Below are positions 43,787 through 52,452 of a stretch of DNA of 64,000 bases, piece by piece. The number at the start of each line of letters is the position of its first letter. Position 1 is the stretch's first letter. This stretch comes from JALHNI01 sp965229305 (GTDB taxonomy: Bacteria; Acidobacteriota; Terriglobia; Bryobacterales; Bryobacteraceae), in contig CBDDIZ010000040.1 of assembly GCA_965229305.1 (NCBI GenBank), positions 124,001 to 188,000 of the forward strand, written 5' to 3'. A program made the translations under genes and the position numbers. The notes under the pieces are model-generated. The model was not told the DNA's origin. It searched no databases and saw only the letters and a program-made list of their open reading frames with translations.

Positions 43787-45004
43787 CTAACTCCGCTTGG
43801 CCTTATCCACCGTCGGCAGAAAATAAGCCAGCATCCCGATCGCCGGCAGATACGAGCACAGCAGATAAACCTGCTCAATGCTCGTCCGGTCCGCCAACTG
43901 GCCCAGTAGCGCCGCTCCCACGCCGCCCAGCCCGAACGCAAAGCCGAAAAACAGTCCGGAAATCAAACCCACGCGTCCTGGTACCAGCTCCTGCGCGTAA
44001 ACCAGGATGGCGGAAAAGGCCGACGCGAGAATGAGTCCGATTGGGATTACCAGTACCCCGGTCCAAAACAAATTCGCGTAAGGCAGCGCCAGCGTAAACG
44101 GCAGCACTCCCAGAATCGAACCCCAGATCACGGCCTTGCGCCCGATCCGATCGCCCACTGGCCCCCCAATGATCGTCCCCGCCGCCACGGCGCCCAGAAA
44201 ACCGAACAGATGCAACTGCGCGCTCTGCACGGAGACTCCGAACTTATGCATCAGATAGAACGTGTAGTAACTGCTGATACTCGCCATGTAGAAGTACTTC
44301 GAGAAGATCAGCAGAATCAGAATCGCCAGCGCGCTCAGCACTTTGCCCCGCGAGAACTGACTCTGCGGACGCACGGTCACCGCACGCTGCGCTCGCTCCG
44401 CTAAGTGCCGTCGATACCATCCGCCCACCCAACTCAGGATCCCGATCCCCAACAACGCCACGCCCGAAAACCAGGCGATGCTCCCTTGGCCGCGCGGCAC
44501 CACCACAAAGGCCGCCATCAACGGACCCAGCGCGGAACCTGCATTCCCCCCCACTTGAAACAGCGATTGCGCCAAACCATGTTGGCCGCCCGAAGCCATC
44601 CGCGCCACGCGCGACGACTCCGGATGAAATACCGCCGAACCGAGTCCTACCAGTCCTGCGGCAACTAACAACACTGCGTAAGTCTGCGCCGTCGAAAGCA
44701 GCAGTAAGCCGGCCAAAGTAAAGGTCATGCCGACGGGCAGGGAAAAGGGCATCGGCCGGCGGTCCGTGTACAGACCCACCACGGGCTGGAGAAGAGACGC
44801 CGTGACCTGATAAGTAAACGAAATCAGGCCTAATTGACCGAAGTCCAGGCGAAATGCGTCTTTCAAGACCGGATACAACGCGGGGATCAACGACTGTACG
44901 AGATCATTCAACAGGTGGCAGAAGCTGATCGCTCCCAGCACACTGAAGATCGCTCCATCCGGCCGCGCGATCGCCTTTTGGGAGGGAATGCTACTGGCGG
45001 CCAT
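43787..45004 (-). CDS. MFS transporter, fosmidomycin-resistance (Fsr) type
   Basis: 405-residue major-facilitator transporter with 12 predicted helices. The N-terminal SFCHLLNDLVQSLIPALYPVLKD segment is characteristic of the Fsr branch; LYTDRRPMP lies at the helix 2-3 loop and GDRIGRKAVIWGS at the 8-9 loop. Fsr-type proteins export fosmidomycin-like compounds, but many relatives have unknown substrates. Convergent with the methyltransferase gene, with abutting stop codons, and divergent from the PEP-CTERM gene. Confidence 0.87.
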   Translation of the reverse strand: MAASSIPSQKAIARPDGAIFSVLGAISFCHLLNDLVQSLIPALYPVLKDAFRLDFGQLGLISFTYQVTASLLQPVVGLYTDRRPMPFSLPVGMTFTLAGLLLLSTAQTYAVLLVAAGLVGLGSAVFHPESSRVARMASGGQHGLAQSLFQVGGNAGSALGPLMAAFVVVPRGQGSIAWFSGVALLGIGILSWVGGWYRRHLAERAQRAVTVRPQSQFSRGKVLSALAILILLIFSKYFYMASISSYYTFYLMHKFGVSVQSAQLHLFGFLGAVAAGTIIGGPVGDRIGRKAVIWGSILGVLPFTLALPYANLFWTGVLVIPIGLILASAFSAILVYAQELVPGRVGLISGLFFGFAFGLGGVGAALLGQLADRTSIEQVYLLCSYLPAIGMLAYFLPTVDKAKRS

Positions 45005-45144
45005 CTCCTTCTATTGTAGCCGCCCCGGTCCGGTACCCCTCCTTGAGTCCGCCCGGCGTTAGTACTACACTAGCGAGAGCGGAAAATTGCCGAAAAACGC
45101 TTCAATATAGAAATGTTTCGGCACCTGTGGAGGATCGCTACACC

Positions 45145-45726
45145 ATGAAACTGCTACGCTTCATGCTTTTGAGCGCCTGTCTGGCGTTCCCCAGCTTTGC
45201 TGGCACCATTGCTCAGATGCAATTCATCTCCGACGATGCGGGGTCGGGCGTCTTCATCTTCAGCGTCGATGGCGAATATTGGAATCTGTTCTGTCACCAA
45301 TTTCTCCCTAACGCGACCACCTTGCCCTATGAGGCCAATGTTGCCACCCTCGCCGATCTCACCGGCACCGTGCTCCAACTGCAAGGCGATCCCAACGCGC
45401 TCAAGAAGTATCAGCAGGTTGCCATCCTTGATCTCTACGCTCTCGCTAACCCCGGCTCCGCGGTGGACGCCGTCCGTGCCAGCCGCCGCATCATTGATGG
45501 CTCCGGCCCCCTCGTCCCCGCTGCTCAGGCCCTCTTTGACTGGGTACAGACCGTCGATGTCACTAAATACGACCTCAGTGGCTTTCGCATCTTCACCAAC
45601 CTCCGGACCCAGGAAATCGGCGGCTTCGACCCGGGCTTTGACCTCGTCGATGTTCCCGAACCCTCCGCCATGGTGCTGCTCGGCTCCGGCTTGGCCGGCC
45701 TCCTGCTCCTCCGCCGTCGTCGTTAG
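45145..45726 (+). CDS. PEP-CTERM sorting domain protein
   Basis: 193-residue exported protein. A signal peptide (MKLLRFMLLSACLAFPSFA) leads to a ~150-residue mature domain, and the C-terminus is a classical PEP-CTERM signal: VPEPSAMVLLGSGLAGLLLLRRRR (proline-glutamate-proline, one helix, basic tail). Such proteins are processed by an exosortase and displayed or released with extracellular polysaccharide. The ATG at 45145 follows GGAGG by 11 nt; an earlier in-frame start would put 34 non-hydrophobic residues before the signal. No exosortase gene is in the window. The mature domain is unassigned. Confidence 0.88.
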   Translation: MKLLRFMLLSACLAFPSFAGTIAQMQFISDDAGSGVFIFSVDGEYWNLFCHQFLPNATTLPYEANVATLADLTGTVLQLQGDPNALKKYQQVAILDLYALANPGSAVDAVRASRRIIDGSGPLVPAAQALFDWVQTVDVTKYDLSGFRIFTNLRTQEIGGFDPGFDLVDVPEPSAMVLLGSGLAGLLLLRRRR

Positions 45727-45735
45727 CCGCCTCAC

Positions 45736-46419
45736 TTGCCCACAGTTTTAATCACCGGCGCGGGCCGTGGCATCGGTTATGCCACGGCCTTCGCTTTTGC
45801 TGCAGCCGGCTTCGACGTCCTCTCGCTGGACCGTCATTTCCCCAGCGACGTCATCGGCCGCCGTCTCGACTTTGATCTCCGCTCCCTCGCTGACATCCCT
45901 TCGCTGATCGCCTCACTCGGTCCGCTCGACACCCTCGTCAACAACGCGGCCGTCCTCTACTGCGAGCCCTACCTCGACATACCCGACGAGCATCGCCGCG
46001 AAATTCTCACCGTCAACCTCGAAGCCCCGTCCGCCCTCATCGCCGCTCTCGCCCCCCAGATCAAAGCGCGTGGCTCGGGCCGCATCGTGAACGTCGCCTC
46101 GGTCTCCGCCTTCACCGGCCATCCCGACCTCTGGTACGGCGTCAGCAAGGCGGGCCTGCTGAACCTCACCAAATCCTGGGCGCGCGAACTCGGCCCGCAC
46201 GGTGGTCTCGTCAACGCCGTCGCGCCCGGTCCCACTGCGACCGACATGTATGAGCAGTTGCCCCAGTCTCGCAAGGACGCCGTGCTCCGCTCCGTCTATA
46301 CCGGCCGCGTCTGCTCGCCCGCCGAAGTCGCTGCTTCAATCCTTTGGTTGGGCAGCGCCTCGCCCGAGTATGTCAACGGCACCACGCTCGACGTGAACAA
46401 CGGCTCTTACCCGCGCTAA
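45736..46419 (+). CDS. SDR-family oxidoreductase
   Basis: 227-residue short-chain dehydrogenase with TGAGRGIG (residues 7-14), catalytic S122, Y134 and K138 (YGVSK), NNAAVLY and a C-terminal NGTTLDVNNG. It starts with TTG at 45736, 9 bp after the PEP-CTERM stop, so it is probably co-transcribed. It is shorter than most SDRs (~250) by loss around the second strand (LDRHFPS). Substrate unknown. Confidence 0.87.
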   Translation: MPTVLITGAGRGIGYATAFAFAAAGFDVLSLDRHFPSDVIGRRLDFDLRSLADIPSLIASLGPLDTLVNNAAVLYCEPYLDIPDEHRREILTVNLEAPSALIAALAPQIKARGSGRIVNVASVSAFTGHPDLWYGVSKAGLLNLTKSWARELGPHGGLVNAVAPGPTATDMYEQLPQSRKDAVLRSVYTGRVCSPAEVAASILWLGSASPEYVNGTTLDVNNGSYPR

Positions 46420-46449
46420 CTCGCTCCGGCGATATCATTGTTAGCGTTC

Positions 46450-48810
46450 ATGCCTAAGTCGGCTTGCCATCTTGTGCGCCTCTTGTTGCTGACGGCTGCG
46501 GCCCATGCCGCCTCCTTCGCGCCGGACCGTTTGGTCCTCGCCGGCCCCGGCGCCTCGCAACAACTCGCCGCCCCTGCGGCCTGCCGCTTCACCGTGCATC
46601 CTCCCACCGTCGTTGCGATCGATGCCAGCAAGATCGTTGCCCGCCAGCCTGGCCTCGCCGAAGTGCAAGCGCAATGTCCGGGCGAAAACGCGCGCGTTCA
46701 AGTCGAAGTCCGGAATCAGCCCGCTCGCTCCATGGAGCCGCGTTTCTCGCCGGACATCGTCACCATTCTCACCATCAAAGGCTGCAACGGCTCCGGCTGC
46801 CATGGCTCCCCCGCCGGGCAAAGCGGCTTCAAGCTTTCGCTCTTCGGCTACGACCTCAACGCCGACCACGCCATGCTGCTCAACAAGCGCATCGACCTGC
46901 AGCATCCCGAACAAAGCCTCCTCCTCCGCAAGCCTCTGTTCGATGCCCCTCACGGCGGCGGCCGCCTGATGACGCGTGATTCCGAAGAGTACAAGACCTT
47001 GCTCCTCTGGATTCAGCAAGGCGCCAAGCTCGCCTCCAGCGGACCTCGCCTCGTCAGTCTCGACATCTACCCTCGCGAAGTCCTTCTCACTCAAACCGAG
47101 TCCGCGCCCGTCGCCGTCGTTGGCCGCCTTTCCGATGGCACCACGCGCGACATGACGCGCGAAGTGCGTTTCTCCTCGAGCGACGATGCCATCGCCCGAC
47201 TGGATTCAGGCACCGTCCGTGCCGGCTCTCGCGGCCTCGCCACGATTCTTGCCCGTGGCATGGGCCAAGTTGCTGCCCTCCGCGTCGGCGTGCGCGACCG
47301 CGCCTCCGCCGATCCGCCGGCCGCCGTCAACAACTTCATCGACGAACTCGTCAATGCCCGTCAGCGCGCGCTCAACGTCCAGCCTGCCGCGCTCGCCAGC
47401 GACGCCGAGTTCCTCCGCCGCGTTTATCTCGACACCCTCGGACGCCTGCCCCTGCCCGACGAAACCCGCGCCTTCGCCCTCCACCCGGACCGCCCCGCGC
47501 TCATCGACTCCCTCCTCGCCCAACCCGACTACGCCGCCTACTGGACCGTCAAATTCGAAGACTGGTTCCGCAACAACCAAATCAACTCCCAAGGCCGCGG
47601 CATGGGCACCTTCAAAGAATGGCTTCGCGATAACCTTGCCGCCGATCGCCCCTACGACGCCCTCGTCCGTGAAATCCTCACCAGCACCGGCGACAACATC
47701 CTCACCCCTGCCACCGCTTTCTGGGGACCCGCCACGGACTTCATGCTCAAGAAGTTCGAAACCACCAAAGCCACCCCCACCGTCACCCGCCTCTTCCTTG
47801 GCGTCCGCCTCGAATGCGCCGAGTGTCACAACCATCCGCTTGAGAACTTCACCCAGGACGACTTCTACGGTGTCTCCGCCTTCTTCGCCCGCCTTCGCGT
47901 CAAGCACGGCTACGGCGAATACCGTCGCACCTGGTACCTCGATGACGAAGGCGAGTTGCTCCACCCCATCACGAAGCAACCCGTCGCGCCGAAGTTACTC
48001 GGCGCCGAAGCGCCCCGCGTAGGCCGCGACGAGGACCGCCGCCACTCCCTCGCCCAATGGATCACCGCCCCCGCCAATCCTTACTTCGCCCGCGCCACCG
48101 TCAACCGCATCTGGCACGAGTATTTTCAAACCGGCATCGTCGAGCCCTTTGACGATCTCCGCGCCAGTAACCCACCCACCAACCCCGAACTCCTGGACCG
48201 TCTCGCGCGCCACTTCGCCGATAGCGGCTATCGCCTCAAAGCCCTTCACCGCGCCATTCTGAACTCACGTACCTACCAGCTCTCCTCGCGCCGCGCCCCG
48301 GGCTCCACCGCTCCCGAACATTTAGAGCGACTTTTGTTTGCCCGCTACCAGCCCCGCAAACTCCCTGCGGAAGCCTTGCTCGACGCCTTGGCCCAAGTCA
48401 CCGGCGTCCCTCATCCCTTCGGCGGCTACCCCGCCGGCACCCGCGCCATGGACGTCTACATGACGGACCTCCCCGATTACTTCCTCACCACCTTCGGCCT
48501 GCCCCGCCGCGACATCCTGTGCGAACGCGCTGCTACGCCCACTCTCAGCCAGGCGCTGCATCTCATGAACGGCAAAACCATCCAGGCCAAGATCGAAGCC
48601 CCCGACAACATCCTGGCCACTTGGGCGCCCCTTTCGAACGACGCCGTCGCCCGCGCTCTCTACGAGCGCGCCTACGCCCGTCCGCCGACTCCCGCCGAGC
48701 AAGCCCTCGTCGCGGACTTCCTCGCGCAGAATCCCGCCTCGCGCCGCAAAGCGCTGGAAGGCTTGCTCTGGGCCACGCTCGTCTCCAAGGAGTTCCAACT
48801 CAACCACTGA
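46450..48810 (+). CDS. Secreted DUF1549/DUF1553 protein with cytochrome c-like motif
   Basis: 786-residue secreted protein. Signal peptide MPKSACHLVRLLLLTAAAHA; an Ig-like domain (to about residue 95); a haem-binding-like CNGSGCHG with PAGQSGFKLSLFGYD (PSCyt1-type); a Big_2-like domain (LDIYPREVLLTQTES...); DUF1549 (NNFIDELVNARQRAL... with the conserved CAECHNHPLENFTQDDFY); and C-terminal DUF1553 (RRHSLAQWITAPANPYFARATVNRIWHEYF). This architecture is typical of planctomycetes and Solibacter. The function is unknown, and it nearly always sits with a DUF1501 gene, as here (1 bp downstream). ATG 46450 is used; TTG 46438 is an alternative. Confidence 0.92.
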   Translation: MPKSACHLVRLLLLTAAAHAASFAPDRLVLAGPGASQQLAAPAACRFTVHPPTVVAIDASKIVARQPGLAEVQAQCPGENARVQVEVRNQPARSMEPRFSPDIVTILTIKGCNGSGCHGSPAGQSGFKLSLFGYDLNADHAMLLNKRIDLQHPEQSLLLRKPLFDAPHGGGRLMTRDSEEYKTLLLWIQQGAKLASSGPRLVSLDIYPREVLLTQTESAPVAVVGRLSDGTTRDMTREVRFSSSDDAIARLDSGTVRAGSRGLATILARGMGQVAALRVGVRDRASADPPAAVNNFIDELVNARQRALNVQPAALASDAEFLRRVYLDTLGRLPLPDETRAFALHPDRPALIDSLLAQPDYAAYWTVKFEDWFRNNQINSQGRGMGTFKEWLRDNLAADRPYDALVREILTSTGDNILTPATAFWGPATDFMLKKFETTKATPTVTRLFLGVRLECAECHNHPLENFTQDDFYGVSAFFARLRVKHGYGEYRRTWYLDDEGELLHPITKQPVAPKLLGAEAPRVGRDEDRRHSLAQWITAPANPYFARATVNRIWHEYFQTGIVEPFDDLRASNPPTNPELLDRLARHFADSGYRLKALHRAILNSRTYQLSSRRAPGSTAPEHLERLLFARYQPRKLPAEALLDALAQVTGVPHPFGGYPAGTRAMDVYMTDLPDYFLTTFGLPRRDILCERAATPTLSQALHLMNGKTIQAKIEAPDNILATWAPLSNDAVARALYERAYARPPTPAEQALVADFLAQNPASRRKALEGLLWATLVSKEFQLNH

Positions 48811-48811
48811 T

Positions 48812-50050
48812 ATGACCCGTCGCGACACCCTGAACTTCGGTGGCCTCTCCCTCTTGGGCGGCGTCACTCTGCCGCAACTCCTGGCCGCCGGCCAGGAGCG
48901 CTCCTGCATCGTCATCTTTCAAAACGGCGGCGCCAGTCAGCTCGACACTTTTGACCCCAAGCCCGACGCGCCCACCGACATCCGCGGCAGCTTCGGCTCG
49001 GTCCCCACCGCCGTCCCCGGCATCCATTTTTCCGGTCTGTTGCCGCGCACCGCGCAAGCTCTCAAATCCTTCGCCGTCATTCGCTCCATGCACTCGGACG
49101 AAGCCATTCATGAGCGCGCCCGTCAATACATCTTCAGCGGCACCAAACCTCGCAACGACTTGCTTCATCCCAGCTTCGGCGCCGTCATGTCCAAGGAACG
49201 CGGCGCTCGCCAGGGCTTGCCCCCCTTCGTCGCCATCCCCGACAAAGACCTCTGCGCCGAAGCCGGCTTCCTCGGCCCTTCGCACGATCCCTTCGTCACC
49301 GGTGACCCCAACGCCCGTGGCTTCGCCGTGCGCGACCTTACCCTGCCCACCGGCGTCACCGAAGCCGAAAGCCAGGCCCGCCGTGCCCTCCTCGCCCGCC
49401 TCGATCGTGAGTTCGAAAAGACCATCGACTCGCCTCTCGTCGGTGACCTCGACGCCTTCTCCCAGAAAGCCCTCGATCTCATCACCTCACCCGCCGCCCG
49501 CCAGGCCTTTGACATCCACGCTGAGCCGGACAAACTTCGCGACGCCTACGGCCGCACCGGCGTCGGCCAAGGCTGTCTCCTCGCTCGCCGCCTGATCGAA
49601 TCCGGCACCCGCCTCGCCACCGTCTTCCACGGCGGCTACGATACGCACCGCGAGCACGAGAAAGGCGCCAAGCGCCTCGCGCAGGACTTTGATCAGGCCT
49701 TTCCCACGCTCCTCGAAGACCTCCACCAGCGCGGCCTGCTCGCCTCCACCCTCGTTCTCGTCATTGGCGACTTCGGCCGCACCCCGCGCCTCAACTTCTC
49801 CGGTGGCCGCGACCATTGGCCCCGCGCCTTTTCCGTCGCCCTCGCCGGGGCCGGCATCCAAGGTGGGCTTGTCCTCGGCCGTACCGACCCGCACGCTGCC
49901 GAACCCACCGATCGCCCCGTCACCATCGAGGACCTCGGCGCCACCGTCTATCACGCCCTCGGCATCGATTCCCGCCACGAGTACCACGCCAATGGCCGCC
50001 CCATTCGCATCAATAAGGACGGCGCGGTGGTGCGCGAACTCTTCGCGTAA
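48812..50050 (+). CDS. DUF1501 protein (sulfatase-like fold)
   Basis: 412-residue DUF1501 protein with an alkaline-phosphatase/sulfatase-like fold. Conserved features are CIVIFQNGGASQLDTFDPKPDAP near the N-terminus, VIRSMHSDEAIHERA, TVFHGGYDTHREHEKG and VIGDFGRTPRLN...GRDHWPRAFSVALAGAGI. The short N-terminus MTRRDTLNFGGLSLLGGV is a twin-arginine-like signal. It is 1 bp after the DUF1549/DUF1553 gene and overlaps the next gene by 1 bp (TAATG), so the trio is one transcription unit. The substrate is unknown. Confidence 0.93.
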   Translation: MTRRDTLNFGGLSLLGGVTLPQLLAAGQERSCIVIFQNGGASQLDTFDPKPDAPTDIRGSFGSVPTAVPGIHFSGLLPRTAQALKSFAVIRSMHSDEAIHERARQYIFSGTKPRNDLLHPSFGAVMSKERGARQGLPPFVAIPDKDLCAEAGFLGPSHDPFVTGDPNARGFAVRDLTLPTGVTEAESQARRALLARLDREFEKTIDSPLVGDLDAFSQKALDLITSPAARQAFDIHAEPDKLRDAYGRTGVGQGCLLARRLIESGTRLATVFHGGYDTHREHEKGAKRLAQDFDQAFPTLLEDLHQRGLLASTLVLVIGDFGRTPRLNFSGGRDHWPRAFSVALAGAGIQGGLVLGRTDPHAAEPTDRPVTIEDLGATVYHALGIDSRHEYHANGRPIRINKDGAVVRELFA

Positions 50051-51765
50051 TGTTGCCGCTGCTGCTTCTGCTCGCCGCCGGTCCGGAACTCGTTCGCCTC
50101 CATCCGCTCGGCGCCCGGGCCGGTACCTCCGTCGAAGTCGAGATCCTCGGCTCGCAGTTGGAGACAGCTACGGGCGTTCACTTCGATCACCCGTCGCTCA
50201 CCTGGCAACACACCACCCTGCGTGAGCCCGGACGAGTCAAAGGCGTCGTCACTGTTGCCCCCGGTGCTCCGCTCGGCGCGCATCTTCTCCGTGTGCAAAC
50301 TGCCGCCGGACCCTCCACCGGCCTCCTCTTCAACGTCGGCCAGTTCCCGTCCTTCGTTGAAGGCGAACAGCGCACCATCCCCCAATTGCCCGTCGAAATC
50401 TATGGCCGTCTCGACGGCGCGCCCGACCTCGACCAATACTGGTTCATCGTCCAAGCCGGCGAGCGCTGGCTCTTCGACCTCCAGGCCATGGAACACGGCT
50501 CCGCCGTCGAAGCCCGTCTCGCCCTCTTCAATCAGCGCGGCGAACGCGTCGCCTTTAACGACGACCGCGACTACTACGACGAGAACCCGCTCCTCGAACA
50601 CACCTTCGCCACCGCCGGCCTCTACTCCGTCAAGCTCGACCAATACCGCGGCCCGCGCGGCTTCACCTTCGGCAAAAACAACGCCTACATCCTCCGCATT
50701 TCGTCTCTGCCTCGCCTGCGTTCCGTCGCCCCGCTCGGCGCCCGCCCTGGCACCCGCGCCGCCTTCACCGTCACCGGCACCGCGCTCCAGCGGCTGGACC
50801 GTGCCTACCTCACTCCCGTCCGCCTCGCCGAATACTCGCGCATGACCTATCCCTACACCATGCCGATCCACTTCCGTCCCGATGTCCCCCAACCCCCGAA
50901 GATCACCGCCCGCGTCACCGCCGGGCCCGATACCGCCACGCTTGCCTTCGATCTCCCCGCCACCGCCGCCCCCGGACTGTGGCGTCTCTGGCTTGGCACC
51001 CCCGCCGGTTGGACCCCGGGCCCGAACCTCGAACTGGACCCCGCCTCCACCACCCGCGATGCCGTCCTCCTCCAACCCCGTCAACGCCACCGCTACCCCG
51101 TTCAAGCCCACGCCGGGCAGCCCCTCCACTTCTGGACCCTGAGCGCCCAGCTCGGCTCCTCGCTCGACACCGTCCTCACCCTCCGCGACGCCGCCGGCCG
51201 GAAACTCGCTGAAAACGATGACGTCGTCGCCGGCTACGGCGGCCTCCTCGGCAACCCCGATAGCAGCCTCTTCTACACGCCCCCCGCCGATGCCACCCTC
51301 ACCCTCGAAGTCCGTGACCGTCTCGACCGCGGCGGACCCGGCTTCGCCTACCGCCTCAAATCCGATCACCGCCGCCCCGGCTTTCAGCTCTTCACTACGC
51401 CCGAAAATCCCACCGCCCGTCCCGGCGGCACGGCCACCCTCAAAGTCCACCTCGTCCGTGAGCACGGCTTTGCCGGCGAAGTCGACATCTGGGTGGAAGG
51501 CACAAGCGTTAAAGGCCGCTTCCGCGCGGACCAGCTCTTCGAGCCCGGCGCCGACGGCGCCGACATGCTGATCCCCGAACTTACCCTCGCAATTCCCGCC
51601 CCCGTCACCCCGGGCGTCCATCCCCTGCGCCTCCTCGGTCGCGGCGCCGACGGCCTCACCCAGGAGGCTCACACCGCCACCATGATCGGCCCCATCTACC
51701 AGGGCGATTGGAACTTCTTCCGCCGCCCCGTCGCCGCCCTCACCCTCACTGTCCTCGCGCCTTAG
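50050..51765 (+). CDS. Secreted pre-peptidase C-terminal (PPC) domain protein
   Basis: 571-residue secreted beta-rich protein. After a short hydrophobic start (MLPLLLLLAA) it has an IPT/TIG-like domain (LVRLHPLGARAGTSVEVEILG), a first PPC domain (DLDQYWFIVQAGERWLFDLQAMEHGSAVEARLALFN), another IPT/TIG-like unit (LRSVAPLGARPGTRAAFTVTGT), and a second PPC domain (LHFWTLSAQLGSSLDTVLTLRDAAGRKLAENDDV). The PPC motif of each unit ends in a DxR/DDR-like calcium turn. Such proteins follow DUF1549/DUF1501 pairs in planctomycetes and Solibacter. The ATG overlaps the DUF1501 stop; the 3' end overlaps the vapC gene by 4 bp. Confidence 0.85.
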   Translation: MLPLLLLLAAGPELVRLHPLGARAGTSVEVEILGSQLETATGVHFDHPSLTWQHTTLREPGRVKGVVTVAPGAPLGAHLLRVQTAAGPSTGLLFNVGQFPSFVEGEQRTIPQLPVEIYGRLDGAPDLDQYWFIVQAGERWLFDLQAMEHGSAVEARLALFNQRGERVAFNDDRDYYDENPLLEHTFATAGLYSVKLDQYRGPRGFTFGKNNAYILRISSLPRLRSVAPLGARPGTRAAFTVTGTALQRLDRAYLTPVRLAEYSRMTYPYTMPIHFRPDVPQPPKITARVTAGPDTATLAFDLPATAAPGLWRLWLGTPAGWTPGPNLELDPASTTRDAVLLQPRQRHRYPVQAHAGQPLHFWTLSAQLGSSLDTVLTLRDAAGRKLAENDDVVAGYGGLLGNPDSSLFYTPPADATLTLEVRDRLDRGGPGFAYRLKSDHRRPGFQLFTTPENPTARPGGTATLKVHLVREHGFAGEVDIWVEGTSVKGRFRADQLFEPGADGADMLIPELTLAIPAPVTPGVHPLRLLGRGADGLTQEAHTATMIGPIYQGDWNFFRRPVAALTLTVLAP

Positions 51766-52184
51766 GCCCTCGATGGCGCTAGCAGCGCGGCTCGAACATC
51801 GGTTTTCGTAAAGTCGTTCCCAATATAGAGGAGCGGCCAGCCTCTCTCTACGGCTCCCGCATAGGCCAGGCAATCCCCAAAGTTCAAGGCGGCTGGATGG
51901 CGCCCTTTGCCGTAAAGCAGAAACGCCTCGGTCGCCAGATGATAATGCTGAAAACCGAAAGGAATGACCTCGATCCGGGCGTTCCGCAGAAATGCGTCGA
52001 GCCAGGGGCGGGGATCATATCCCATTCGCTGTTGAAGCACCAGGACCGCCTCCACTAGGCTCGGAGCGCCCACCGCCCTGTGACTGCTGCGCTGAATGAC
52101 GCCCACCACCCGCTCTGCCTGATCTTGCTTTAGGGCCACCTCTACAATCGCCGACGTATCGAGAACGCAGGGTTCAGTAGCCAT
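51762..52184 (-). CDS. vapC: PIN-domain toxin, VapC-like
   Basis: 140-residue PIN-domain ribonuclease, the toxin of a type II system; members cleave tRNA or rRNA. Acidic residues of the active site are visible as D9 (CVLDTSAIVEVAL), E33-type residue in SLVEAVLVL, D in FGDCLAYAGA and D in YIGNDFTKTD. The ATG at 52184 lies inside the antitoxin gene (11-bp overlap), a typical VapBC arrangement. The most C-terminal segment overlaps the convergent PPC gene by 4 bp. Confidence 0.9.
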   Translation of the reverse strand: MATEPCVLDTSAIVEVALKQDQAERVVGVIQRSSHRAVGAPSLVEAVLVLQQRMGYDPRPWLDAFLRNARIEVIPFGFQHYHLATEAFLLYGKGRHPAALNFGDCLAYAGAVERGWPLLYIGNDFTKTDVRAALLAPSRA

Positions 52185-52425
52185 TGGGGCCATAGCCAAG
52201 AATCTCGTCTTCCTCTTCGCGTGTTGGCCGAGTCAGACCGGGCGGGAGCGTTGCCCAATGACGTTCCAGAAACGCGCGCAGTCCGTCGGGAGGGTCTGCT
52301 TGCAGCAAGCGCTCGCGACGCTCCAATAGCGCCCGGCGGATCGCTTCGGTCTTAGTCTCGCCAGTCTTTGCCGCTAACTCAGCAGCTAGGGCTTCGACTT
52401 CGGCGTTTTTGAGATTCAGAGCCAT
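52174..52425 (-). CDS. vapB: Antitoxin of the VapC-like toxin
   Basis: 83-residue antitoxin of the Rv0623/PSK type. The N-terminal ribbon-helix-helix-like segment MALNLKNAEVEALAAELAAKTGETKTEAIRRALLERRER is followed by an acidic tail (EEEDEILGYGPNGY) that would wrap the toxin. Its coupling to vapC and gene order (antitoxin first) are standard. Confidence 0.88.
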   Translation of the reverse strand: MALNLKNAEVEALAAELAAKTGETKTEAIRRALLERRERLLQADPPDGLRAFLERHWATLPPGLTRPTREEEDEILGYGPNGY

Positions 52426-52452
52426 GACTAAATTCTACCACTATTGATAAAA

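Noticed and set aside
49951..51873. 640-codon minus-strand open frame under the PPC gene
   Set aside because: Gly/Glu/Ala-rich antisense shadow; the plus strand encodes recognisable IPT and PPC domains and overlaps its neighbours in operon fashion.
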